Below, piece by piece: positions 32,899-44,646 of a stretch of DNA of 64,000 nt. Origin of the DNA: Argopecten irradians (taxonomy: Eukaryota; Mollusca; Bivalvia; Pectinida; Pectinidae); the NCBI RefSeq assembly GCF_041381155.1, contig NC_091143.1, positions 34,772,679 through 34,836,678 on the forward strand. Direction: 5' to 3'. Positions within the stretch are counted from its first letter, which is position 1. Each line of letters starts with the position of its first letter. A model generated the notes under the pieces. It ran no database searches, was not told the DNA's origin, and saw nothing but the letters and a program-made list of their open reading frames with translations. The position numbers were made by a program, and so were the translations under genes.

Positions 32899-34358
32899 AG
32901 GTAGATATTGATTTGAAATTCATGTTAAGTCCCTGTGTATAGCAGCATAATAAGCAAAATAAAGTTCTTCAAGATGATGAAATAATTTGATATCAAAGAT
33001 AAAAACGTAAAACCATCAACCTTTGTTTTTAATGAACATTTGTAAAATGGAAGAACAATTTTTTTTCTTCAAAAAATTGACAAATTAAATTTGCTAGCAA
33101 CATTTAATACACTGTACAATGTCATGTAGTTAGAGTTGATGTGTACCTACATGTGTAAGATTGATACCTCTTAACTCTCAAAATTAAGCCATACACAAAA
33201 TTTAGAAAAATCATACATGTTGAGAAACTTTCATTTGAATTAGATTTAAAAACATCAATGACTATAAAGACTTTTATTATCCCAACAGGTTCAACTGTAT
33301 CCGAATTCATTTTGTCAGTATTTCAAATGAAGAAGAGGTGCAGCATAATGTGAAAGACAGTACTTCTTTTTAAGGCTCACAGCCATTGATAACTACTCTT
33401 AATATATAGAAGTGAAACAGTAATGCAATATATATGAAACTTATGCCAATGATATAATGACAGTACTAGAGACAGTGAGAATTTATAAAGAAGAGACAGA
33501 AATTTTCACTTCTAACTGGAAAAAATAATTTATTGAATAATTTCTAAACTGTTAGTTATTTGTAATAGAGCGGTTTGAATGCAGGTGACAGATGAAATAA
33601 TATGTTGAATTATGTGTAAAAAGCAACATTCTATCTGATAAACATGTATATATTTACACAAAATGGTGAACAATTATTAACACAAGATCATACAAAATAT
33701 TTCTATTTCATCTGTTTCAAAGATTTCATTTGGAATAGAAATACTATGTCTGAATGACTATATCACATTTGGCATTAATTTTTCATTTTGTAAATGAAAA
33801 TCATGAACACACACTCATCTTCTAATATCTTCTAATATCATTGTATTTCATCCCATTCAAACTAAACACAATCAACATGTATCTTTCATTTCCATATGAC
33901 ATTGCATTAATTTAATTCATTCTTAAAATATATGCCATATAGGAATGTCTTCAATTAATATCATTAAAACTGTGTGATAAATGTAAGAAAATATCAATTA
34001 GAAAAACAATATCAACAAAATAATACTGGCATTTCATTAGAGCAGTATGTTAACAACAAAATTATGAAAGTAAATGGACATATTGATAAATGATTAGTAA
34101 GTGATGAGCTGAAATTGAATCTTTGTGTTGTACAGAGTTATCTGCCCTAGAGAGCTGGTGGTATTGATTTCTATTACACTGGTTTTCACGAGCTGTGTCA
34201 TTGATTAGTGAGAAGATGACAATTGTCTTGCAGCAACAGCCATTTCACTTGTGAAAATGATACAACAATCAGTACCTGTTTGAATGATAAATTCTGTAAG
34301 ACAAAAGGATTCAATGACATAATGCCTATTATATATGATATTTTGTCTTTGCATTTTA

Positions 34359-34494
34359 CAGAGTTAGCTCCCTTGCGGGTAGGCATCCATTATGACGTCA
34401 TTATTTTGTGAGCACACATTTTCTCTGAAAGTATGCCCATAAACACATGACGTCATGATCAATATATATCTACCTGCAAGGGCAGATAACTCAG
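34359..34494. mobile_element. MITE with CAGAGTTA(G/T)CTCCCTTGC termini
   Basis: ACAGAGTTAGCTCCCTTGC with GGGTAG at the left faces CTACCTGCAAGGGCAGATAA with CTCAG at the right. Inner TGACGTCAT palindromes occur on both sides (34393 and 34449). A related end, ACAGAGTTATCTGCCCT, lies at 34134, so the full element may start there. Confidence 0.6.
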
Positions 34495-35523
34495 TAATAT
34501 GTAAATACAGAACACACAGGATAAGCAATGATGACACCTGACCACTTTGGGCATAAACACAAAGTTTTCAACTCTTACTCCTTTGAAGTATACGTACAGT
34601 ATTTTCCTGAGTATTGTCTGTGGGCTATACAATTGATGACTTATGTGGTCTATCTGCTGATGCAGGTTTATCTGTGGAAACTTACCAAATTGTAAAAATA
34701 TGAGGGCTATATACATGTACATATGTTGTAATCTTTTTCATATACATAAGCTGAACGAGGTTATCTCTTACTTTGTTAAAGAATCTTAACATGAGTTAAT
34801 TCTCTTGCGTTTTCCAAACAAATAATACACTCTTGATAACTTTACATGTCTTTGAATTAACGAGCACCAATGCTATTATTACATAATTTTCAAGGACTAT
34901 TTAAGTGTATAACCGACAGGCCATCTGTGGATTACTTGGATTTTAATTTCAAAAATCATAGAAAATGTCTGATTTAGCGTCCCACAGGCTATACTTAGTT
35001 TTTTTCATAGAAGTCACATACTTCCCATTCATACCATATGATATGTTGGATGGTTTAACATTTATAAAAAAAAAATCATCTGATTTGACCAAGGAGTAAC
35101 CCATGTGACCTTCGATAAAGGTCATATGGTTAATCATTCAAACCAACCTGATAATCTTTCATCTAATTTTGATAATTGTAACTCATCTGAATATGTTCAT
35201 TGCTGTTGTAGTACAAGTTGCTGCAGTGGATATGTACATGTATTTACATTGCAGATTTCAAAACAAAAGTATAAACAATATATATATATATTAAAAAGAA
35301 TCAATAAAAGTCATACGTTATATACAACCAAAACAATACAGATCTTATTCAACTAGGAAAATAAAAAAAAAGGAGCAACTAGGAAAATACAAAAAAGGAG
35401 ATCTATGAATTCACCTTTTTGACATACAAATTTAGATATAATTGCAATACATGACTTCTGAATATTTAAGTGTCTTGCTTTGGTAGCATTACTTAATGCA
35501 TTATTTGCGATGAATATTTTGTG

Positions 35524-35566
35524 AATATAATTTCTTGTGAATGTGTAAGTCTCAAGAAATTATATT
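35524..35566. repeat. Inverted repeat with 14-bp perfect arms
   Basis: AATATAATTTCTTG and CAAGAAATTATATT are exact reverse complements separated by 15 bases. Nothing else about it is recognisable. Confidence 0.7.
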
Positions 35567-36061
35567 AAGTGTCTATTGTTCAAATGTAACTCTATCCTCG
35601 AAAATATCAAAATTAGGATAGAATTCCATTACAATATACTTATATGTACCAACATTCAATATTTAATATGGCCTTTTGGTAATACGTTAGACATACTGTA
35701 AATCGACTTATTTTATTTTGTGATTAAATTTTGTGTTTTTCATGTGTAATTAGAAATGTCGAATATGAATCTCTGCAAAAATGCTTCAAGCATAACCATA
35801 TGAATTTTCAATTGCTTAATAAAATTGCTGTGAAAATGTTGTTTGGCATGATTGCTGCAAAACTAAGTTGGTATACATGCAGTATTTATACACTGATGAC
35901 AAGATAACTTTATTTGACATGAATTATTGGAGATTATAATGTTTCGGATTAGGGGTGATACCACTAATGTGTTTGTATAAACCATATGTCTATAGTATTT
36001 ATGGTTTCACTTATTCATAAGTAATGCATGTCCTGCTTTTCATTCTGATACAAGTTGCTCT

Positions 36062-36152
36062 TTAACCCTTTCACCACTGTAGGCCATAAAGGACTCGTCC
36101 AGATCAATGCATGGTAGAGTCTAATAAAATTATATAGGAGTGAAAGGGTTAA
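36062..36152. mobile_element. 91-bp MITE with TTAACCCTTTCAC ends
   Basis: TTAACCCTTTCAC and GTGAAAGGGTTAA are exact 13-bp inverted repeats; the interior contains GGACTCGTCCAGATCAATGC. The TTAA at both tips suggests, but does not prove, a piggyBac-type TTAA target. Confidence 0.65.
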
Positions 36153-37038
36153 TGTGATCATTGTGGTGTAATATTTTCAACCGATGTAGGCAAAGTATTG
36201 TCACTGTGTATGTGTTTGACCCAATGTTTTACATATCAGAAAAGGATTTTGGTTAATGAAACAAATACATCTGTACAAAACATTGAGAACTTAAGATGCC
36301 TCTTGGTATTTTTGTTTCAAAAACACATAACATATGCAATAAATATATACTGTATAATCATGCAAAAAAATTTAACCTCTGTCATGTCATTGGACTCAAG
36401 CACAATCTGAAGCCATGACTACAATTCAGAAATATGAATTTTTAGCACATGATTTGTTCAGTGCTTCTGTGACTATTTTCATGCATTTTGAAAATTTATG
36501 AAGATAAAATCAATGCATCAGGAATGAAATGCATAATGCGTGTTTGGCAAGCTTAAATTTAGTAATAGCACAGATTGCAATGCTTGATTAATTATTACCT
36601 ATTGTGATAATTTATTTATTACATATTGCTAATATGTTTTAGTATGATGGCCCCAGTGCTGCATTGATGTAATATTGCCTGACAGTCGATGTGACAACCT
36701 GCCTGACCGGTGCACACAACAGAAACGCATTCATGCTGACTTTCATCAGGTTATAATAACATTTAAACATTTAACTAGAAATGATACCTTCTTGAGACAA
36801 ATCGAATTCTTTTGAAATGAGACAAGTCTTTGAAATTTCAATTTGAAATATATCCATTAAGTAATGAAAGAGCTAGATAATGTTAAGTTCTAGATGTATT
36901 TCTGTTAAAATATTTGTTTAATATTTTGAACAATGATCATTGGGTCTTGTTTAGATTCATCCTAGACTGACTATTATGTTATATTTTGTGTTACGTTATT
37001 AGCCTTGTAAACACATGAAAATCAATATTGTGGGCACA

Positions 37039-40000
37039 TCACCAGTAGAGATACACATAACAAGATAATCCATAGTACAAGCAAATGTTCTCAATCGCCC
37101 GCTGTAGTGTGCGCATTGTCCAGATCAATAAACACGTACAGTAGTTGTCTATTGCAAGAGAGTATTCATTCTCCAGAGAAATTGCCATGCCAAAACTCCA
37201 GATAGCTTCCTCAAACAGACCCATCTCCATCATGGAATATCCCAGAACTGAGTATAATATGGGAATGTCTGTTTCCAGAGCTTCATACAACAGAAGGAAG
37301 AGGTGTTTCTCTGCCAAATCCATTTGGTTGAGGTTCTTGTGTGATAGGATAAGAATGTACCTCGCTAGGGCTGAGGGAGGTAAGACTACCTCCTCCTGTG
37401 TGTCTACTTCATCCTGTAGACAGTCTGGCAAGGTAACCTTGTCAAGTCCACCGTACACAAGATCTGACGCAAAATCAATGTCCTCAATCTTGAGCGCATC
37501 TTCTAAGTACATAACGGCGTCATCATAATTTCCTTGGCTGTAAAGGAAGTTCCCATATTTTACACAAACACTAGGATTCTGGTCTAGCTTGAGAGCATCT
37601 TGGAAATGCTGTTCTGCAGCAAGGATCATCTCCAACTCTCCTTCATTGTCCTCGCATACACATGCTTTTACATAGCACATGGTAGCAAGGTTGCCAAGAG
37701 TCACAGACATATCTGGTCCTAGCTCACCCTTATGTATTTCCCTGTACACTTCCAAGCTCTCCGCAAACGATTCTATCGCCTTGTCTACGTCCCCAGCCAT
37801 TGAGTGAATGTGACCCAGTTGATAGAGTGTGCTGATCAGATCTCCTTTGATGTCCTCCCCCATAACTTCCTGCATGTCATGGGCTTGCTCCAAGTAATGG
37901 ACAGCATTTTGGTATTGTTGCATGCTGATGTGTGCCTCGGCAGACTTGCTGATCAGCTGGTTATGCATAGTCATATCATCAGACATTGCGTTTGGATCAA
38001 ACACTTCATCAAAAGAAATCTGGCTCTCGCATTCTCCATACTCTAAAGCTTCATTGTAGAAGCCTAACGCCGTCTTATAATCGTACTGTGCAAAGTGACA
38101 ATCGCCAAGAATCTGCAGAACTCGCATGAATTGTCTACGATCCCTCATTTTTGAAGCCATCATCAATGTCCGTGCAACTGTGAGATATTTTATAGCTTTC
38201 TGATGAAGAGAGATGATGTTGTACGAGTTGCCCATCACGTATAATACTTGGCAGACCATCCAGAATTTCTGCCTTGGCAAATGAGGCAGTTTGCTGCCGT
38301 GCATATTGCAGAAAAGTTCAAACGCTTGATAGCACATGGAGACGCATCTATGATAATTTTTCATCTTATAAAATGTGATGCCCATAAATGATATGACAAG
38401 TCCGTGCATATAAGTGCTACTGAGACCAGATGCATATTTGACTAAATGAAGAGCTAGTTCAAACACTGTAGCAGCCCTTGGGTAGATATGCAACATAAAG
38501 CTTGAAACACCAAGCATACACATTACATGAGCATTCTCCATAATGAATTCTCTCCCGTGAGTGGAGGTGTCGCGAAACAAACTGAGGGATTTTTCAAAGC
38601 ATTCTAACGCTCTGTCATAGTCTTTCTGCATAAAATAGCAATCGCCCAACCTCATGGTAGCTTTGGCTACTACCATTCTGTCATTTTCCTCACTCTCCCG
38701 GCAATGAAGTAGAGAAAGAGCTTCTTTGTAACAATGTGCAGCCTCTTCTATGTTCTTTTCTTCTTCTGCTGTCTTCTGTGGAGAAGAAGGCTCCGACTTG
38801 TTTGGACTAGAATTTGAGCTTTCATTATCTGAAAAGTCTTTCTCAAAGAACTCACGAATGGCAGAAATTGCATCATCATAAACACCGTCGTCATTGTTTT
38901 TGCCTACCACATACCCGTTACCAAGCTCTAGGAGGGCAGTAGCTATTTCTAAATTGGATTCCTCATCTTGCAGGTCACGGTATGTTTCTAGCGCCTGGTT
39001 TAGAAGGGCTAAACCTGCAGAGGACTTCCCTTGCTTTGATTTGACAGTACCCAAGTTTTTCATAACCTTTGCACTGAATCTTAACATGCCAGCAGTCCCG
39101 TCCATTATCTCATCTAATATCCCCATTACTTGCTCCAACAAGACCTCGACTTTTCTATACTCCTCCTCTAACATAAGTTTTTCAGCAAGTCGAGTGTAGG
39201 ATTTAGCTAATGTGAGTTTTATGCTGTGTTCATGAAGAGGTGATATTATTTCTTTGTCCTTGTACTTATTGTCCGAAGCGCGCACGTCTAATAAATTCTG
39301 GTTCTTTATGCATTCTTTTCTCCCATTTCCATTTCCAGACACTTGTACGACGCTTTGGAACTTGCAATGTTTCCTGTCATTTAAGAAAAAGTCCCAACCG
39401 TCTTCATCTACATCACTAGACGCTAGTTCGAATCCGAACGCGTTGTCTACAACCGGCATGGGAGAGTCTTTCGCGTTCGGGTCAATTTCATCAATTCCCT
39501 GCAAGTCACCATGATCCCAGTCTAGAGAACTGCATGAACTTTCAGACATTATACTTGCAGTATCATCATTATTCTCCTTTAGTGACGATGTGGTTTTCCG
39601 CTTGAAAAGTCTGTTGAAAATATCACCCAAGTTCTTGGATTGGATTCTGTCATGACAATATTCCAGAAATTTCGTGAGCCAATCCAGACCAACATTCATA
39701 TCATCGACGCTAGCATGGTTGTCGGTTTTACCCGTCAATCGGTCGTGCATACTTGGATACAAGCTAAAACTATTTCCAGAAGAGAGCGGAAACATTCCGA
39801 GAGATGGTGTACTTGGAGTATTCGGGAATGAAAACGACCGGAATGGGTCCATGAATTTCCTCCCCTCGTGTTTGAGACAGTTATAAAGCGCTCTGTTAAA
39901 GCTATCTTCTAATGGACGACATTTTATTTCTGCTGCTTGTTTGTGCTCATTGTACCATTCTGTGTCTTGATTGTCAAGGTTTTCCTCAAGTTCCGAGTCG

Positions 40001-42056
40001 CAAACTTCACAATTGTACTGAAGCAGAGAAATAGCATGCATGCAAAGCCATTGCCACTCCATTGGGTTGGACCTGCACATTCTACTTCGCCGAATGCAAA
40101 CATCAGCAAGTCCATTTAAAACTTGTACTAAGATTTTGGTGTTGTCTTCCGGCTTTTCTTGCATCTGTTGATAAAGTTTAAGAAGTTGTTTCTCGGCGTC
40201 TTCAAGCCTAGAACTGTTCAGCATTTCGAGAGCATTATTGAGGGAGTCTGACAGGCTTGAAGAACTCCCAGAATCCATCTTCTCGTCCAGCATCTGTAAT
40301 TTATAATTTAAGAACGGATAAGTAACTCGGATCGCAGATACCAATACATTTTTAAATGTTTATACATTTGTTATACACATGTTAACTTTCTTGTTCTAGT
40401 CGCTCACACTGACAGAAAAGCGAAAATCTCGAAATATTGTAACGTGTCGTTTTAATTTTATAATAAACTAGTACAAAAAGGTAAAATTCTCGCAAATTAC
40501 GCAAGTTGGGTTTTTAAGGATTTTACTTTAATTAGCCATATCTATTGAATTCCATTGATGTCATGACAAGATCAACATCATGAAAATTATAAATTAATGA
40601 TTCGTTCATGTATTATTCTGGAACATTTCGATTTGCTAAATGACCGTCTTAAACACTAGATGAATGGGCATTTGTGTATGGATCATGAAGTACGATATGA
40701 AACGGGGACATATAGTGGTTAAAATTCAAATTACCAAATCATCATCGGTGTCTGGTGTTTCTGCTTCATCCGATGTGCTGCTCCTGTAACCATACTTGTT
40801 GTTTGTGGTAGAATCAGAAAATGAAGCTGATTTACTGATGAGGCTTAGTTTGGGCAAAATTAACTGAGTGGAAGACATAGCGAATTGACTTTGTGTTGTT
40901 GCATCTGAAATATACAAAGAATTGAGAATTAATTGAACAAGTTAAAACAGAAAAACCGAAAAGAATGTGACGGAAATATAACCATTTCAGCTAAACGTAG
41001 AGTTAACTTTGTTTAAGGTCCCGTAAGAAGTGTATTTTTTTTTTATTTCATTTTGTTTAGCTTGTAAAAAGCTATAGGATGTTTTCTATTAGGTGGGTTA
41101 CTCGGGATTGATTTGGGGTTTCTTGTTGGTTATTTCGGTAGGGAACAGTAATAATGAAATATCCTTTTTATAGGAATTTCGGACTGGTGCAATAAAATCT
41201 TAAGAGATTTTGAATATAACACACGTACGTCAAAGGAAAGAAACTGCTTACTAAATTCTTGAATATGTTCTGTTTGGAATTAATTGGAGGTGTGGGGGAG
41301 AAGTAGAGGAGTAGGTAAAAGGATATGGTTTACATTGTTTATGTTTTGTAGCTGATATCAATTTGATCATAAACTTGTTTTATTGTTCTCAATGAGCATC
41401 TCCTCATTCACATTGTACGATATCAACACGACCTAATTGACGTCAGCTATAAGACCAACATAAATCTAACACTGACGTCATCAGTCAGTCAATGCCAAAA
41501 ATTCTCTGGAATACGCTGCGAGAGAAAAAGAACAACATCGTTTGATCGATGTATGAACTAGTTACGGTACCAACCATTCAACTGCACATGTAATTTATCC
41601 TCAATCCGGTGACATCATACGACTATTTATAGCAAATATCGATTTGTAACTGATATTTATAATATTTCAAATTGTATCATAACAAAAATGGCTAAAGTCA
41701 AAACAGTACTTGGTGTAATCGTCAGTTTGTAAAACAAATATGGCAAATATAGGAATCTGTTAATTAATGTTGAATGTAAATCAATAAAAGAGCCTTTGAT
41801 CAGCCATGTATACATTATCGAGACTGGAGTCTAGACTCCATAAACTACTGAACGAACGCTTTACAACTGCGTTAGAATGCAATAAAAACATCAAAAATAC
41901 CAAAAATGATTTGATATTACAAAATTGGCCAGGGTTACAGCAGTCATAGATAATGATACCTTGTGATAAGTGAAGCGGTGCAGGTTGCATGTGCGGAATG
42001 TGAACACGGTAAATGTTGATGGCATCCTCAGGGTTGATTTTCCTTGCAAACACCAT
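37039..42056 (-). CDS. Large tetratricopeptide-repeat (TPR) protein, three exons shown
   Basis: I do not recognise a named orthologue. Exons in transcript order: 41960-42056, 40735-40904 and 37039-40293, with matching phases, giving 3522 nt (1173 residues). The first 89 residues and the next ~350 are Ser/Asp-rich and mostly low in predicted structure, with acidic runs (PDTDDDL; ASSDVDEDGWDFF). From about residue 440 to 1130 there are many TPR helical hairpins, for example RLGDCYFMQKDYDRALECF, ILGDCHFAQYDYKTALGFY, QLGHIHSMAGDVDKAIESF, YGNFLYSQGNYDDAVMYLED and LGYSMMEMGLFEEAIWSF. The G..Y...A.E.. signature is clear. TPR arrays bind peptides or partner proteins, so a scaffold role is likely but unproven. 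The last exon holds over 90% of the protein. Exon 1 is open upstream in frame to a stop without an earlier ATG, so the start at 42056 is reasonable. Exons at 55.6 and 56.6 kb may be alternative starts. Confidence 0.82.
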
Positions 42057-42910
42057 GATACCGTTCAGTAATTCCTGTCCTACGTAATACAGATATAAAT
42101 CTCCATGTTCACATTTTGTTCAGTTTGGTTGTAGAAAAGAATTGTCTGGCCCCGCCTGACCCAGGAGGCCTATGTGAGTAACCAGGTAGGCAGGTATGCT
42201 GTCCCTCTGCGATTCCCGCACAAACACAGTTTAACTACTTCTTACTACATCTCGGTGAAAGTCACTTTTAATCCATCCTGAGAAGATTTAGGCAACTATC
42301 ACATTCTCATGCTAGGCAGAATTTCTTATAAGGAAACCACTGCAATGTTCAGCCATCTTGTCTGCTTCAAAATATATTATGTTGAGTTTGTTGTGATCGA
42401 TACTTTATCTGACGTTACCCTAGCATAAGGTTCTGGCACAACCAAACTATCTTCCAGGTCGTTCATTGATTTATAACCCTTTCAGGGTAAAGCGCTATAT
42501 ACTGCCTTAGCTCGGTAATAAAGTGGCAGTAAATGTTGAATGCGAACTTTTAAATGACAATACAAAGTGTAGTGCGATGTTAACGGGGTTGAGAGATTGA
42601 TATAGAGTATGATTTTGTTTGTCGATGATGTTAAGGAAGTTGCATATGGAACAAAAACGAGTGGATAATGGATAAATGTTTTACTCGTAGAGCTTTTAGT
42701 GTATTGTTAAGCGTCTTGACTTAGTGTTTCCATAGATAACAACCTAACGCGCCGAGTTGCTTCTGATTGTAAGGACTATGTTTAAGATATACTTTATCTG
42801 AGCTTAAATTATGTAATTTGTTATTTTTTATTGCCGATTTCCTTCCAAGAGAAAATTAATGTTACAAAAAATAATGTGATTTACAGAACATGATTCTTAA
42901 TTGTGAGTTG

Positions 42911-43050
42911 TTTGTATGGATAAGTTAGCAGATAAACTTACATATGTTCATTGATATAAGTGATTCACCTTTTCGTTTGATTTGTATGGATAAGTTAGCA
43001 GATAAACTTACATATGTTCATTGATATAAGTGATTCACCTTTTCGTTTGA
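42911..43050 (+). repeat. Perfect 70-bp tandem duplication
   Basis: TTTGTATGGATAAGTTAGCA begins at 42911 and again at 42981. The two 70-bp units, each ending CCTTTTCGTTTGAT before the next TTTG/TTTC, appear identical. Confidence 0.9.
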
Positions 43051-43054
43051 TTTC

Positions 43055-43470
43055 ACGGTTTCATTTATGGTTTGTTTTAAGTAATACTGTTGACACTTGT
43101 AACCTGCTGCAGTGTTATTCTAACTAAGGAATTCCCCCGAATTCAATTTCTTTGTTTCATTTGTGGTTTTGGTATTATCTTATACTATTGATACTTGTAA
43201 CCTGCTGCAGTCTTATACTAACTTAGGAATTCCTCCGAGTGCAGCTTTCTTTGCTTCATTTGTGGTTTATAGAATTACTCTGTTAATATTTGTAGTTTGC
43301 TGCAGTCTTATCCTAATTAAGGATTTCCTAAGAATCCAACCTCTTTGTTTTATTTGTGGTTTGTATGAAGTATAATTGTTGATACTTGTAACCTGTTGTA
43401 TTTACTTAACCGTTTAAGTGGCAGTCTTATCCTAAATCAGGATTTCCCCAGAATTCATCTTTCTTTGTAC
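43055..43470 (+). repeat. Diverged tandem array of four ~96-bp units
   Basis: TCATTTATGG/TCATTTGTGG/TTATTTGTGG markers begin at 43061, 43158, 43256 and 43350 (spacing 97, 98, 94). Each unit then has GATACTTGTAACCTGCTGCA-like sequence, CAGTCTTATCCTAA and a GGAATTCC-like block. The array abuts the 70-bp duplication, so the whole region has been prone to tandem amplification. Confidence 0.75.
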
Positions 43471-44597
43471 CTGTGTTATCGTTTTAAAATAAATACATTG
43501 TTTCTCTTCTTCTCGTAAAGTTTGAAAATCACTGAATCACTCTTTTTTTTCTATATTGTCAATATGATACTTAAAGCTCGTCATTTTAATCTTTTCTGTA
43601 CATGAAACACCTTAAACAGACCAATTGACAATCTGTACAATTCATTTTAATCATCTTTTTTTTCTATTTTATAATTTCACTTTCCTGATTCTCTTAATCA
43701 CCAAACTGTATTAGTATAGAATACCGAATTTATACCGAATATATTATTCAGTGTAATATCCTGATATTTAAAAAAATGTTATTTTAGTATTTGTGTTCAT
43801 TGGTGACTTACTGGACATTTTAGCAAAGTAGATAGAAATAACACTACTTTGTCAGTCTGAAAATGTAAACACAGTTCATCGGTAATTGAACTGATCAATA
43901 TCACATTGAATAAAACTGATCAGCGGAAAAGTGCATTAATCCTTCCGGGCCGACAAAAGTAAGTTTTGATTACAGTAACAAATACATGTATTAGGTGTGT
44001 ATGATTCATTGTGAAAACTATGTTCCATCGTGGATAACTGGTACTTGTACGTTATTTTTCTTCCTCCCATAACGAAAGCTTTCATAATCGCAATCTTCTT
44101 ATAAGATTTGGAAATTACAGGGTGCATTGTCTTAAGTTATGATCTTTCCTTTTCATGAGTAATGACGAACTTATCAAGTATGAATGACAACTTGACGTAT
44201 TTCAATTTCAAGTAGAATTTGATAGTGTCCAATGGTACGTCAACACTGTTTCTAAATTTAGCTTTATCTTAAACTATGTGTAGTACATGTATATATATAC
44301 ATTGTACAAAGATTATAAATGAAAATCTATTTAGGCATATATATATTTATATGATAACGTTGTGATGTGTGTAAAGTCCTCGTTGGCTGATATCTGGATA
44401 TGTATATTTAATGATGTACAGTGTATATGTTTCTTTTAACTGTATTTAATACATTCTGTCTCATTAGACCTTGTACATTGTATATCTAATGAAGTGTATG
44501 CTTCTATTAACTCTACTAACTGACATTAAATACTACCTTGTCGACAGATTTCCATAACAAATAAACAGTAGTGGTTTTCTTACCTTATAAAAGATAT

Positions 44598-44603
44598 TTT
44601 ATT
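44598..44603 (-). promoter_or_regulatory. Polyadenylation signal of the 548-codon gene
   Basis: TTTATT on the plus strand is AATAAA on the minus strand, about 44 bases after the stop codon at 44647. The position supports a transcript that ends here rather than splicing on to the TPR exons. Confidence 0.5.
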
Positions 44604-44646
44604 TTTGAATATAAGTTTAAAGCTGTAAAGTGTTCATTGGTACATG

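Larger units (their letters stand above)
31483..37038. other. Convergent intergenic region between the BRCT-like and TPR genes
   Basis: No coding exon is recognised. AATAAA sites at about 31796 and 31809 could end the BRCT-like transcript. On the other strand, TTTATTTATT near 36610 gives AATAAA for the TPR gene. Palindromes and MITEs inside it are listed separately. The remaining ~4.5 kb is AT-rich and shows no other structure. Confidence 0.5.
42057..44597. other. Region upstream of TPR exon 1 and downstream of the 548-codon gene
   Basis: The first ~200 bases are richer in G and C and may be the TPR gene's 5' UTR and promoter. I see no coding exon. Tandem repeats at 42911-43470 are listed separately. 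The rest is AT-rich without clear structure. Confidence 0.4.

Noticed and set aside
42061-42120. Extra N-terminal coding for TPR exon 1 (frame open upstream of 42056)
   Set aside because: The open stretch has no ATG or acceptor before an in-frame stop, so it is treated as 5' UTR.
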